The notes: generated from the sequence alone by a model not told the origin. Shown: positions 43,201 to 53,178, counted from the first letter of the stretch. The stretch: DNA of 64,000 bases from Dactylosporangium vinaceum (GCF_019904175.1 NZ_CP061913.1:6758001-6822000), one strand, 5' to 3'. Numbers and translations: made by a program.

Positions 43201-44038
43201 AGTCGCTGCGGTGATCACGCGCCCACTGCACGAGCGTCCGCCCGCTGTGCCCGGTCAAGTCGCGCACGCCGCTGCGCACCGGGTCGGGCGCGGCCACGGT
43301 GTCGCTCCAGTAGTCGAGCAGCATGGCGATGATCTCCGGCGGCACGAACTGCCCGACGTCCTGCCGGAACTCCTCCGGGCTGATCTCCACCACCTCGAGG
43401 TCCCGACCGATGCCGGCCCCGATGGCCGCGACCTGCTCGGCCCGTGTCAGTGACTCCGGCCCGCTCAACGCATAGATCGCGCCGGCGTGCCCGCCCTCCA
43501 TGAGCACGGCGGCCGCCGCCTCGGCGATGTCCGCCTCATGAATCGGCGCCTGAGCCGACCGCACGTACGGCGCCCGCACCGGCAACCCCGCCTTGATCGC
43601 CCAACCCCAGGAGAGCAGGTTGTTGGCGAACGTCCCCGGCCGCAGGATCGTCCACCCATCGGTCAACGCCATCACCGCCCGCTCGACGCCGAGGTGGTGC
43701 GTGTAGCTGGCCGACCCGATGTCCCGCGGGAACTCCCCGGCCGCAGCCAGCGACGACAGCACGACGAACTGCTCCACGCCCGCCGAGACCGCGGCCTCGA
43801 CGAGCTCGGGCACCCCCTGCTCGAACGGGAACACGAACATCCGATCCACCCCGCCGAACAGCTCGGCACCAATCGCCGCGCCGCCCCCGAGATCCGCCCC
43901 GGCCACCTCCACACCGGCCGGCAACCCGGCGCGCTCCGGCTTGCGGCTCACCGCCCGAACCCGCTCGCCACCGGCCGCCAGCACCCCGACCAGCCGCCGG
44001 CCGACCGCACCGGTAGCTCCGGTCACCAGAATCGTCAT
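43193..44038 (-). CDS. NAD(P)-binding NmrA/SDR-like protein
   Basis: 281 residues with a Rossmann start ILVTGATGAVGRRLVGVLAAGG. The acidic-free segment RAVSRKPERAG after strand 2 suggests NADP preference. Later landmarks are FVVLSSLAAAGEF, TILRPGTFANNLLSWGWAI and YALSGPESLTRAEQVAAIG, which match the atypical SDR/NmrA group (quinone-oxidoreductase-like or redox sensors). The classic YxxxK pair is not evident, as in many NmrA-like proteins, so it may be a redox sensor rather than an enzyme. GAGG precedes the start. It is a single gene. Confidence 0.88.
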   Translation of the reverse strand: MTILVTGATGAVGRRLVGVLAAGGERVRAVSRKPERAGLPAGVEVAGADLGGGAAIGAELFGGVDRMFVFPFEQGVPELVEAAVSAGVEQFVVLSSLAAAGEFPRDIGSASYTHHLGVERAVMALTDGWTILRPGTFANNLLSWGWAIKAGLPVRAPYVRSAQAPIHEADIAEAAAAVLMEGGHAGAIYALSGPESLTRAEQVAAIGAGIGRDLEVVEISPEEFRQDVGQFVPPEIIAMLLDYWSDTVAAPDPVRSGVRDLTGHSGRTLVQWARDHRSDFT

Positions 44039-44244
44039 TGCGCCTCATTCCCGTCGAACACCAAGCCGGCACCCCCGGCGAGCCGAACGCTACGAACGAT
44101 TGCGGCCAACTTCCGACCTCATCCACGTGGACGCCAGCCGCCTACCGCAACGAGGCCCACCGTGCGGGCCGAGCGCGCGGGCCGAGCTTTGAACGACCGA
44201 GACCCACCGCGGCGGCGCAACGACAGCCGCGAACCCGCGCGCCT

Positions 44245-45120
44245 TCACGTGTCCCGCCGCCAGAGCAGCACCGCTCCCGCGAGCAGCGCCGCGCCGGCCC
44301 AGGCCGCGAGCACGCCGAGCCCGGCCCAGGGTCCTATCGGCAGTTGCCGCAGGCCCGTCGTGGCCTGCACGGCAAGCCCCGCGCTCATCGGTGCAGCCTG
44401 CTCGAGCACCCGGTGCACCCGCTCATTCGTCACCATCTGCGCCACCAGCGGCGGCACGAAGAGCAGCCCGAGTACGCCGCCGATCGCACTGCCGGAGTCC
44501 CGGACGACGGCGGCAACCCCGAGGCTGAGCAGCGAGACCAGCACCAGGTAGGCCACCGTCCCGCCCGCCGCCCGCGCCAGGCCACCGCCGCCGAGCAGCC
44601 CGTCCCCGAACCCGGGCGCAGCCGTGACCCCCTGCGCGGCCGTGAACCCATGCCGGGGCAGCACCGTCGCAGCGGTCACCAGCGAGCCGGCGACCGCCAC
44701 GGTCCCCACGACCCCCACCGTGCCGGCGAGCACGATCCCTTTGGCCGCCAGCACGACCCCCCGTCCGGGCATCGCAGCCAGCGTCGTACGGATCAACGCC
44801 GTGCTGAACTCCCCGCTGACCACCAGCACCGCCAGCACCGCCACGGGCGCCTGCCCCAGGTACACCCCGCTGAACACCAGCCGCCCGACGTCTACGCCGC
44901 AGCCGAGCTCGCCGCACCGCGTGACGCCGACGACGGCCGCCCCCAGCCCGACGGTCACCACCAAGGTCACGGCAAGCAGCCACCCCGGCCCGGGCGTGGT
45001 CCACAACTTCACCCACTCCGCCCGCACCGCACGCACCACGGCAACGGTCGCGCGCCTGGTCTGCGGCACCCCTGGCCCCTCCGCCACGGCACCCTCGCCC
45101 CCACCGGCAACGGCACTCAT
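44245..45120 (-). CDS. ABC-2 type exporter permease
   Basis: 291 residues. The ATG at 45120 overlaps the stop of the preceding permease gene (ATGA). Six hydrophobic segments: LLAVTLVVTVGLGAAVVGV after an amphipathic RAVRAEWVKLWTTP start, then VAVLAVLVVSGEFSTALIRTTL (the typical ABC-2 signature region), GTVGVVGTVAVAGSL, TVAYLVLVSLLSLG, IGGVLGLLFVPPL and the last AGLGVLAAWAGAALLAGAVLL. It forms the membrane part of an exporter with the larger permease and the ATPase upstream. Confidence 0.9.
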   Translation of the reverse strand: MSAVAGGGEGAVAEGPGVPQTRRATVAVVRAVRAEWVKLWTTPGPGWLLAVTLVVTVGLGAAVVGVTRCGELGCGVDVGRLVFSGVYLGQAPVAVLAVLVVSGEFSTALIRTTLAAMPGRGVVLAAKGIVLAGTVGVVGTVAVAGSLVTAATVLPRHGFTAAQGVTAAPGFGDGLLGGGGLARAAGGTVAYLVLVSLLSLGVAAVVRDSGSAIGGVLGLLFVPPLVAQMVTNERVHRVLEQAAPMSAGLAVQATTGLRQLPIGPWAGLGVLAAWAGAALLAGAVLLWRRDT

Positions 45121-46811
45121 GCGTCCCTCCGGCGTAGCAGGACGACGGCCAGCGCCAGCGCCACCCCGGCATACGCGCACAGCACCCCGAACCCGGCCGC
45201 CGGTGACAGCGGAAAGTACCCGTTGGCCGGCGTGTAGACGCTGTCCACCTGCGGATACCGAACCAGGGTCTGCTGCACCGCCAGCCCGGCCGCGGGCGTC
45301 ACCTCGGTCAGCCACCGCGCCATCCCCGCCGGCAGGAACGGCACCCGCGCCAGCAGATGCGGCAGCACTGTCGCGACGACGACCACGGTGACCGCTGTCG
45401 CGCTTCGCCGCAGGACACCCCCGACCGCCAGCGCGAACACGGCGGTCACCGCCAGCACGGCAGCGGTGCCGACCTCGGCCCGCAGCAGCGCCCCCGGCGC
45501 GGCGGGGAACACGTAGATCCCCAGCCCGCGGACGAGCCGCAGCCACACCGGCACCGCGACCACGGCAGCGACCAGGCTCGTCACGAATGTCACGCCACCG
45601 ATGACGAACGCCTTGACCACCAGCACCCGCCCCCGTCGCGGGCTGACACCGAACGTGCTGCGAATGACCCGATACCGGAACTCCGTCGTCATCATCAACG
45701 TGGCGATGACCACGATCACGATCAGCGCCGGAAACGTCCCGAACAGCAGGTCTCCGGGCGTGGCCGCGACCGCCAGATCGTTGCGCGTCGCGGGTGCGAG
45801 GTCCCCGCCGCCCGTCACCGTGAACCCGTCTCCGGCCGCCGCGAACCCAGCGGACACCTCCCGCGGAAGCCCGGCAAATGAGGCGCTGTCCGTCCCCCGC
45901 TGCTCCCCGCTCCACTCCCCCGCCGCCCAGTCCCCCACGAGCCGCGGAGCTCCGAACGACGCGGTCGCCGCATCGACCGCCGACCCGAGCCTCTCCATCC
46001 GGGCCGGGCAGGCCACGAACAGCCCGACTTCGGCAGTCCGTTCCAAACCCTGCAGCTGTACCGTCGCAACCCCGCTCCACTGCGCACCGTCTACTGAGGA
46101 CTCGCCGGTCACCAGGTCCCCGGCCCGCGTCAGCCGCAGCCACCGCACAGCCGAGGCCGGCACCCTTACGGCCGGCCCGGCGTAGTCGTGCAGATAGTCG
46201 TACTGCATCCGCACCCCGTGCCCGCCCGTCACCATCACCGCCGCATACCGCGCCCCCGGCTGCTCCCCCGCGCTGATCAGCAGCCCGGCCTTGGCCCACG
46301 GCGCCACCGACCCGCCGTCTGCGCCGCGCTGGGAGGTAAGTCCCGACACGGCAACGGTGATCTGCCCGTCCCCGGCGAGCGCGCGATGCACGAAGTAGTA
46401 CCCGGCACTCACCGGCTCGCCGTCCGGCCCGACCGGCACCGGCCGCAGATGCTCCGGCGGCCCCCCACCCAGCCCCGTGGCCGGAAACACCAGGATCAGC
46501 AGCGCCGCCACCACACTGCCCCACGCCCATCCCCGCACCGACCGAAACTTCGTCCACTCCGCCCGCACCAACCGCACTATCGCCGACCAGGTGCTCGTCC
46601 CGTCCACCGCCTCCAGCCCGGGCCCGCTCTCGCGACGCGACCGGCCGAACCCGGTTTCACCGCCCATCTGACCGACCGCGTCCGCGCGGCGCGACCAGCC
46701 GCGCCCGGTCTCAGCGCCCGTCTCGCGCGACCGGCCGGCTCCGCTCGGACTGTCGGGGTGTCCGGAACCGCCGGCGCGGCCAGATCGGTCCCGTCCACCC
46801 GGCGGCGTCAC
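45117..46811 (-). CDS. ABC-2 type permease with large extracytoplasmic beta-sandwich insert
   Basis: 564 residues from a GTG that overlaps the ATPase stop (GTGA). A charged, Gly/Arg-rich cytoplasmic N-terminus (about 75 residues) precedes the ABC-2 start VRLVRAEWTKFRSVRGW and helix 1. Then comes a roughly 230-residue outside domain (about 115-345) with a concanavalin/LamG-like pattern (SVAPWAKAGLLIS, VRWLRLTRAGDLVTGESS, EVGLFVACPA). The remaining helices follow, including MTTEFRYRVIRSTFGVSPRRGRVL. The ectodomain could sense or bind an extracellular ligand or exported peptide. It is the central gene of an ATPase-permease-permease operon. Confidence 0.88.
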   Translation of the reverse strand: MTPPGGRDRSGRAGGSGHPDSPSGAGRSRETGAETGRGWSRRADAVGQMGGETGFGRSRRESGPGLEAVDGTSTWSAIVRLVRAEWTKFRSVRGWAWGSVVAALLILVFPATGLGGGPPEHLRPVPVGPDGEPVSAGYYFVHRALAGDGQITVAVSGLTSQRGADGGSVAPWAKAGLLISAGEQPGARYAAVMVTGGHGVRMQYDYLHDYAGPAVRVPASAVRWLRLTRAGDLVTGESSVDGAQWSGVATVQLQGLERTAEVGLFVACPARMERLGSAVDAATASFGAPRLVGDWAAGEWSGEQRGTDSASFAGLPREVSAGFAAAGDGFTVTGGGDLAPATRNDLAVAATPGDLLFGTFPALIVIVVIATLMMTTEFRYRVIRSTFGVSPRRGRVLVVKAFVIGGVTFVTSLVAAVVAVPVWLRLVRGLGIYVFPAAPGALLRAEVGTAAVLAVTAVFALAVGGVLRRSATAVTVVVVATVLPHLLARVPFLPAGMARWLTEVTPAAGLAVQQTLVRYPQVDSVYTPANGYFPLSPAAGFGVLCAYAGVALALAVVLLRRRDA

Positions 46812-47740
46812 GACGACGCTCCGGTGGCGGCGGCGCGATACTCGACGGCGTCGCTGGTCAGGTCGAAGTACGCCTCCTCCAGCGTCGCCCGATGCGGTGC
46901 CAGCTCGGAGAACGGGAGCCCGCGCGCGGTGAGCACGGCGACCACCCGCTCGGCGCCGAGCCCCCGGACGGACAGCACCCCGGCCGCCGTTTCGGTGACG
47001 TCGGCGCCCGCGGCGGTGAGCGCCGCGACCACAGCCCCCGCGGCGCTGGTCCGCACCCGCACCCGGTCCCCGGAGGCGGCCGCGATGAGGTCGGCGACGC
47101 TGCTGTCGGCGATGACCCGGCCCCGGCCGACCACCACCACGTGGTCGGCCATGCCCTGCAGCTCACCCATCAGGTGGCTCGACACCAGCACGGCCCGGCC
47201 CTGACCGGCCAGCGTCCGCAGGAACCGGCGCAGCCACACGATGCCCTCCGGGTCCATGCCGTTGAACGGCTCGTCGAGCATGATCGCCGGCGGGTCGGCC
47301 AGGAGTGCGGCCGCGAGCCCGAGGCGCTGCTGCATGCCGAGCGAGTAGCCGCCGGCCGGGCGCCGGCTCGCCGAGGCGAGGCCGACCAGCTCGACGACCT
47401 CGTCGACGCGGCCCCGGCCCAACCCCTGTGAACGCGCGAGCCACAGCAGATGGTTGCGGCCGGTCCGGGCCGGGTGCAGCGCGGAGGCGTCCAGGAGCGC
47501 CCCCAGGTAACGCAGCGGGCTGCGCAGCGACCGGTACGGCCGGCCTCCGACGAGCGCCCGGCCCGAGTCGGCGGTGTGCAGGCCCAGGATGATCCGCATG
47601 GTGGTGGACTTGCCGGCCCCGTTCGGCCCGACGAATCCGGTGACCCGCCCCGGCTCGGCCGTGAAACTCATCCCGTCGAGTGCTGCGGTGGAGCCGTACC
47701 GCTTCCGCAGTCCGGCGACTTCGATCGTGGCGTCGCTCAT
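46808..47740 (-). CDS. ABC exporter ATPase
   Basis: 310 residues from the ATG at 47740. Walker A GPNGAGKST (about 37-45), signature SLGMQQRLGLA (about 135), Walker B AIMLDEPFNGMDPEG (about 155) and switch His in VSSHLMGEL are intact. The C-terminal DUF4162-like extension (about 215-310) is typical of drug or bacteriocin exporters (CcmA type). It is the first gene of a three-gene exporter operon, divergent from a two-component system that probably controls it. Confidence 0.93.
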   Translation of the reverse strand: MSDATIEVAGLRKRYGSTAALDGMSFTAEPGRVTGFVGPNGAGKSTTMRIILGLHTADSGRALVGGRPYRSLRSPLRYLGALLDASALHPARTGRNHLLWLARSQGLGRGRVDEVVELVGLASASRRPAGGYSLGMQQRLGLAAALLADPPAIMLDEPFNGMDPEGIVWLRRFLRTLAGQGRAVLVSSHLMGELQGMADHVVVVGRGRVIADSSVADLIAAASGDRVRVRTSAAGAVVAALTAAGADVTETAAGVLSVRGLGAERVVAVLTARGLPFSELAPHRATLEEAYFDLTSDAVEYRAAATGASS

Positions 47741-47764
47741 GGCATCGGTTGTACGCCGAGGCCG

Positions 47765-47802
47765 GTGACAGCCAGGTGTCAACAACTGTCACCTGGTTGT
47801 CA
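47765..47802. promoter_or_regulatory. TGTCA half-site array between exporter and two-component genes
   Basis: TGTCA occurs at 47777, 47787 and 47798 (spacing 10 and 11 bases), with an inverted GTGACA at 47765-47770. CCAGGTG and CACCTGG (47772-47778, 47790-47796) also form an inverted repeat. Direct half-sites one helical turn apart are the usual target of OmpR/PhoB regulators, so the adjacent regulator probably acts here on both operons. Confidence 0.6.
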
Positions 47803-47868
47803 CCTTGCGCCTGGCATGGTGGACCCGTGGCCGTCGGGCGGCGGCCGGACCGGAGAGGAGCCGAGACC

Positions 47869-48531
47869 ATGCGAGTGCTGGTGGTTGAGGACCATCGGAC
47901 GCTGAGCGCGCTCATCGCGTCCGGTCTGCGCCGCGAGGCGATGGCCGTGGACACCGCGTTCGACGGCCGGGCCGCGCTGGAGCAGCTCGCCGCCACCCGC
48001 TACGACGTGGTGGTCCTGGACCGGGACCTGCCCGGCATCCACGGCGACGAGGTGTGCCGCCGGATGGTCGCGGACGGTTCGGACACCCGCGTCCTCATGC
48101 TCACCGCGGCCGCTGCCGTCCGCGACCGGGTCGAGGGCCTGGGCCTCGGCGCCGACGACTACCTGCCCAAGCCGTTCGACTTCGCCGAGCTGGTGGCCCG
48201 CATCCGAGCCCTGGCCCGCCGTTGCGCACCGGCCGTCCCGCCGATCCTGGACAACGGCGACCTGACCCTGGACCCGGCCCGCCGGGTCGCGCTGCGCGCC
48301 GGGCGCCGGCTCGACCTGAGCCCGAAGGAGTTCGCCGTCCTCCAGCACCTCCTCGCCGCCGACGGCCGGATCGTCTCCGCCGAGGAGCTCCTGGAGCGGG
48401 TCTGGGACGAGGCGGCCGACCCGTTCACCAGCACGGTGAAGACCACCATCGGCCGGCTGCGCCTCAAGCTCGGCCAGCCCCCGGCCATCCACACCGTCCG
48501 CGAGGGCGGCTACCGGATCGGTGAACCGTGA
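47869..48531 (+). CDS. OmpR/PhoB-family response regulator
   Basis: 220 residues. GAGAGGAG precedes the ATG at 47869. The receiver domain (1-115) has acidic VVEDH, phospho-Asp in VVVLDRDLPG (about 51), Thr in MLTAAA (about 79) and Lys in LPKPFD (about 101). The C-terminal winged helix (about 125-218) has LSPKEFAVLQHLL and TVKTTIGRLRLKL, ending VREGGYRIGEP. Its stop overlaps the kinase start (GTGA). It likely regulates the divergent exporter through the TGTCA array. Confidence 0.95.
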   Translation: MRVLVVEDHRTLSALIASGLRREAMAVDTAFDGRAALEQLAATRYDVVVLDRDLPGIHGDEVCRRMVADGSDTRVLMLTAAAAVRDRVEGLGLGADDYLPKPFDFAELVARIRALARRCAPAVPPILDNGDLTLDPARRVALRAGRRLDLSPKEFAVLQHLLAADGRIVSAEELLERVWDEAADPFTSTVKTTIGRLRLKLGQPPAIHTVREGGYRIGEP

Positions 48532-49682
48532 ACCGGCCGGCGCCGCCACCGCGCCCGCGGCTGCGCACGCGGCTCGCCTTCCTGCACGCCGGGCTCGCCT
48601 TCGGCTGCGGGGTGCTGCTGCTGGCGTTCGTCGACCTCCCGCTGATCTCGGCGGGGCAGACAGCCCGCGTTCCCGGCGGCGGGGATCTGACCGGCGGACA
48701 GCCGGCCGGCCCGGCCGCAGGAGGCCGGGCGACGGGGAACCTCGCAGAGGTACTCCGATACTCCGTCATCGCACTCGTCCTCATCGCCGCGGTCGCGATC
48801 GTGCTCGGGTGGGCCATCGCCGGCCGGGCGCTGCGGCCGCTGCAGGTCATCACGGCGGCGGCCCGGTCGATGTCGGCGGACAACCTCAACGGGCGGTTGC
48901 GGGTGCCGGCCGCGTACCGCGAGTTCGGTGAGCTCGCCGACACCCTCGAAGGCCTCATCCACCGGCTGCGCGGATCGTTCTCGGCGCAGCGGCAGTTCAT
49001 CGCCAACGCCTCGCACGAGCTGCGCACACCGCTGACCGTGCAACGCACCCTGCTCCAGCTCACCCTCGCCGACCCCGACGCCGGCACCGGGGCACTCCGG
49101 GCGGCCTGCCGGGACGTGCTCGACCTCGGCCAGCAGCAGGAGCGGCTGATCAACGCCCTGCTGACCCTGGCCGGCGGCTACCAGCCGATCGAGCGCTGGG
49201 AGCGCTTCGACCTCGCCGAGCTCGTCCGCACGGCCGTCCTGGAGCATCGGGCCGAGGCCGAGCGCCGCGAGGTCGAGGTCCGCACTGCGCTCGGCCCGGC
49301 CGTCGTGACCGGCGATCCCCGCCTGGCTGTGATCCTGGTGACGAACCTGATCGACAACGCCGTGCGCCACAATCACCCGCGCGGGATCATCGACGTCGCC
49401 ACCACCGCGCCCGGGCGCCTGACGGTCGCCAACAGCGGCGGCGTAATCCCGCCGGCGGAGATCGGCCGGCTGTTCGAGCCCTTTCAACGCCTGGGCACCG
49501 ACCGCACCGACCAGACCGAGGGCCACGGCCTGGGCCTTGCCATCGTCGCCGCCGTCGCCGAGGCCCACCACGCCCCGCTGTCGGCTCGCTCGCGGCCGGA
49601 AGGAGGGCTGGAGCTCACGATCGACTTCCCGCCGGCGCACCCGGCGACACCTGGATGTGCCGCTGACGACCGCCGCCGGTAG
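48528..49682 (+). CDS. Sensor histidine kinase of the adjacent response regulator
   Basis: 384 residues from a GTG. Two transmembrane segments (about 16-38 and 78-99) with a short Gly-rich outside loop suggest intramembrane sensing, common in kinases that control antibiotic-exporting ABC systems. HAMP (about 100-150) is followed by the phospho-His in NASHELRTPL (about 165). The ATPase lobe has the N-box LVTNLIDNAVRHNHP, a weak G1 (ANSGGVIPP in place of DxGxG), an F-box LFEPFQR and G2 GHGLGLAIV. The last bases overlap the convergent zinc-permease gene. Confidence 0.93.
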   Translation: MNRPAPPPRPRLRTRLAFLHAGLAFGCGVLLLAFVDLPLISAGQTARVPGGGDLTGGQPAGPAAGGRATGNLAEVLRYSVIALVLIAAVAIVLGWAIAGRALRPLQVITAAARSMSADNLNGRLRVPAAYREFGELADTLEGLIHRLRGSFSAQRQFIANASHELRTPLTVQRTLLQLTLADPDAGTGALRAACRDVLDLGQQQERLINALLTLAGGYQPIERWERFDLAELVRTAVLEHRAEAERREVEVRTALGPAVVTGDPRLAVILVTNLIDNAVRHNHPRGIIDVATTAPGRLTVANSGGVIPPAEIGRLFEPFQRLGTDRTDQTEGHGLGLAIVAAVAEAHHAPLSARSRPEGGLELTIDFPPAHPATPGCAADDRRR

Positions 49683-50493
49683 TGCATGCGTGGCGGGGGC
49701 GGCGGGTTGTGGTGGCGGTCAGGGAGAGGACGAAGAAGGTTGCGGCTACGAGGCTGATGGCGCCGCCGGCGGCCACGTCGTACCAGCGGGAGATGTACAG
49801 GCCGCCCACTGCGCTTGTCACGGCGATCGCTACGGCCAGGGCGGTCAGCGGGGCCAGGCGGTCGGTCCACAGGCGGGCGGCGCCGGCTGGAGCCACCACC
49901 AGGGCCAGCGTCAGGATCGTGCCCACCGCGGGGACCGCTGTGGCTACCACCGCCTCGATCAGTACCAGGACCAGCAGGTCCATCGCGCCCGTCCGGTAGC
50001 CGGCGGCGCGGGAGCCGGCGGGGTCGAAGGCCGTGAAGAGCAGCTCCTTGTGCAGCAGCATCAGCAGCAGCGCGACGGTGACGGTGACGGCCGCGGCCAC
50101 CAGGAGGTCCTCGGTGCGCACGGTCAGGATCGAGCCCGTCAGGTAGGCGGTGAGGTCCCTGGTGAAGCCGTTCTGCGCGGACAGGAGCGCGGCGCCCAGG
50201 GCGAAGCCGGCCGCCAGGGCCACGGCGGTTGCCGTGCTCGGGTCCTGGCCCCGGCGGCGGGACAGGGCGGTGACGGCCAGCGCGGCCAGGACGCCGGCCG
50301 CCGCTCCGCCCAGGTACAGGTTCAGGCCTGTCACGGCGGCCACGACGACGCCCGGGAACGTTGCGTGGGTCATCGCCATGGTGAAGAACGCCTGGCGCCG
50401 CAGGACCACGTGGACGCCGATCAGGCCGCAGACGGTACCCACGAGCAAGGCTTCAAGCATTGCGCGGTGAAACGCCACGTCAAGCCACTGCAC
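49615..50493 (-). CDS. Metal ABC transporter permease (ZnuB type)
   Basis: 292 residues with eight or nine transmembrane helices; the family motif FFTMAMTHATFPGVVV lies near residue 36 and VPAVGTILTLALVVAPAGAARL near 205. It ends in a hydrophilic Arg/Gly tail that overlaps the convergent kinase gene by 68 bases. It overlaps the upstream second permease gene by 14 bases, so two different permeases form the channel. Transports Zn or Mn inward with the ATPase and lipoprotein upstream. Confidence 0.92.
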   Translation of the reverse strand: MQWLDVAFHRAMLEALLVGTVCGLIGVHVVLRRQAFFTMAMTHATFPGVVVAAVTGLNLYLGGAAAGVLAALAVTALSRRRGQDPSTATAVALAAGFALGAALLSAQNGFTRDLTAYLTGSILTVRTEDLLVAAAVTVTVALLLMLLHKELLFTAFDPAGSRAAGYRTGAMDLLVLVLIEAVVATAVPAVGTILTLALVVAPAGAARLWTDRLAPLTALAVAIAVTSAVGGLYISRWYDVAAGGAISLVAATFFVLSLTATTTRRPRHACTTGGGRQRHIQVSPGAPAGSRS

Positions 50494-51364
50494 TCGGTGC
50501 CCTCCGGCGGGGTCGAGAACGGGCCGCCCGCGCGAGGGCGGCAGCGGTAAGGGTCAGCAGGTGGACGGATACGAGGGTGAGGACCACGGTGGCGCCGCCG
50601 GCCAGGCGCAGGCCGTAGGTGACCGAGGCGTGGTAGCTGATGGTGAGGCCCAGTGCGCCGCCGGCCGCGGCCACCGCCACACCGATCGCGGTGATCGCCG
50701 GCAGGCGGGCGGACAGCACGCGGCCGGTTGCCGCCGGGACGACCAGCAGGGCGATGACGAGCATCGTGCCGACCGAGCGGGCGGCGGCGACCACGACCAG
50801 TGCCACGGCGAGGTTCAGGACGAGGTCCAGGCGCCAGATCCGGTACCCCATCGCCGACGCGGCGGCCGGGTCGAAGGCGCGCAGCACGAGCTCCTTGTGG
50901 AGCAGGGCGAGTGCCACGAGGACGATCGCGGCGACGAGTGCGGTCTGGATGATCTCGGCGCGGTTCACGGTCAGGAGCCGGCCGAACAGTAGCGAGGTCA
51001 GGTCGGCGGTGTAGGACGCGCGCCGGGAGACCAGCACGACGCCGACGGCGAACATCGCGGCCAGCAGCACGGCGAGCGCGGTGTCGTCGGTGACGCGGCG
51101 GGACCGGGTGAAGAGGGTGAGCAGGAGCGCGGTGACCGCGGCGGCGAGGAGGGCGCCCGGGAAGACGCCGTCGACGCCGGCGGTGACGAAGCCCAGCACG
51201 ACGCCCGGGAAGACGGTGTGGGTCATCGTGTCGGCGACGAAGCCCAGCCGGCGGGTCAGGACGTGGGCGCTCACCACGCCGGCGAGGACGGCGAGCAGGA
51301 GCAGTTCGAGCAGCGCGCGGGCCATGAAGGGCAGGGTGAACGGGGCGATGAACAGGTCGTACAC
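50480..51364 (-). CDS. Metal ABC transporter permease (ZnuB type), second subunit
   Basis: 294 residues from a GTG (M-Y-D-L-F). There are eight or nine transmembrane helices. The motif FVADTMTHTVFPGVVLGFV lies near residue 42, and the later SVGTMLVIALLVVPAATGRVLS is typical of the Zn/Mn/Fe ABC-3 family. It lies seven bases after the ATPase gene. Two paralogous permeases in one operon suggest a heterodimeric channel. Confidence 0.92.
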   Translation of the reverse strand: MYDLFIAPFTLPFMARALLELLLLAVLAGVVSAHVLTRRLGFVADTMTHTVFPGVVLGFVTAGVDGVFPGALLAAAVTALLLTLFTRSRRVTDDTALAVLLAAMFAVGVVLVSRRASYTADLTSLLFGRLLTVNRAEIIQTALVAAIVLVALALLHKELVLRAFDPAAASAMGYRIWRLDLVLNLAVALVVVAAARSVGTMLVIALLVVPAATGRVLSARLPAITAIGVAVAAAGGALGLTISYHASVTYGLRLAGGATVVLTLVSVHLLTLTAAALARAARSRPRRRAPSAVA

Positions 51365-51371
51365 GGTGGCC

Positions 51372-52122
<751 letters not shown>

Positions 52123-52130
<8 letters not shown>

Positions 52131-53067
52131 CGAGGGCCCGCACGATGACGTCGGTGTTGTGCTCCTCCATCTTGAGGTACGTGTCCCCGTCGGAGCCCGC
52201 CGGCCCGAGCGTGTCGCCGTAGAGGGCGTCCTCGCCCGCGACGACCTTCACGCCGGCCTGCTCGGCGATGGCCTCGGCGGTCTTCGGCGGCAGCGAGCTC
52301 TCGGAGAACACGGCCCTGGTGCCGGTCTGCTTGATCTTCGCCACGATCTGGTCGATGTCCTGCGCGGAGAGCTCGGCCGACGTGTCGAAGCTCGGGATGA
52401 TGGAGCCGACGAACTCCAGGTTGTACCGGTCGATGTAGTACCCGAACGCGTCGTGGTTCGTCACCAGCTTGCGGTGGCCGGCCGGCAGCTTGTCGATCTT
52501 CGCCTGGATGTCGGCGTCGAGCTTGTCGAGCGCGGCCGTGTAGTCCGCGAGGTTGCGGGCGTAGACGGCCGCGTCGGCCGGGTCGGCGGCGGCGAACGCC
52601 TGCTCGATGTCCCGCACCATGATTGCGACGTTGCGCGGGTTGTGCCAGATGTGCGGGTCGCCGGCCGCCTCTTCCTCCTCGCCGTTGCCCTGCCGGACCG
52701 CCACGCCGGCGCTGGAGTCCACGGTGGTGCCCGTGAACCCGGCCGAGGCGATGGTGTCGTCGAGCCACTTCTCCAGCCCGAGCCCGCTCTTCACGACGAC
52801 CTTTGCCGCGCCGATCGCCCTGATGTCGGCCGGCGTCGGCTCGTAGTCGTGCGGGTCGATGTTCGGCTTGAGGATCTGGGTGACGGTGACCTTGTCGCCG
52901 CCGATGGTGCGGGCGAAGTCGGCCACCTGGGTGGTGGTGGCGACGACGGCGAGGGTACCGGCCGGGCCGGGCCGGGCGGCGGCGCCGTCGCCGGTCGCGG
53001 CGCCGCCGCACGCGGTGAGCGACGCCGCGACGACGGCGATGAGGGGGATCGTCATGATCGAGCGCAT
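52123..53067 (-). CDS. Zinc/manganese-binding ABC lipoprotein (cluster A-I)
   Basis: 314 residues from the ATG at 53067. An in-frame ATG at 53097 exists, but it lies in an AT-rich box that looks regulatory. The lipobox SLTAC places the lipidated Cys near residue 20. Metal ligands typical of the family are visible: His in NIDPHDYEP, His in DPHIWHNP, His/Asp in LVTNHDAFGYY and the late Asp/Glu in AGEDALYGDTLG. The loop normally rich in His in zinc-specific members is instead GNGEEEEAAGD, which may tune affinity. It is the first gene of the importer operon. Confidence 0.92.
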
Positions 53068-53082
53068 GCGCCAGACGGTACG

Positions 53083-53101
53083 CGTTTTCATTTTCAATAA
53101 C
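53083..53101 (-). promoter_or_regulatory. AT-rich Zur/Fur-like box before the metal importer
   Basis: On the minus strand TTATTGAAAATGAAAACG is strikingly AT-rich for this DNA. It keeps the TGAAAATGA half of the actinobacterial Zur box TGAAAATGATTTTCA, but the second half is imperfect. It lies just before the likely start codon, as expected for zinc repression of uptake. Confidence 0.4.
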
Positions 53102-53178
53102 GAGCCGTCGTATCGCTATGGGCGCATGGGTGGCGCCGATGAGCGGTCGCGCACCTCCGGACCGGCCGCAGTGCCGGG

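Noticed and set aside
44039..44244. A small gene between the SDR and exporter permease genes
   Set aside because: Only fragments without start signals; no conserved motif and no hairpin clear enough to call.
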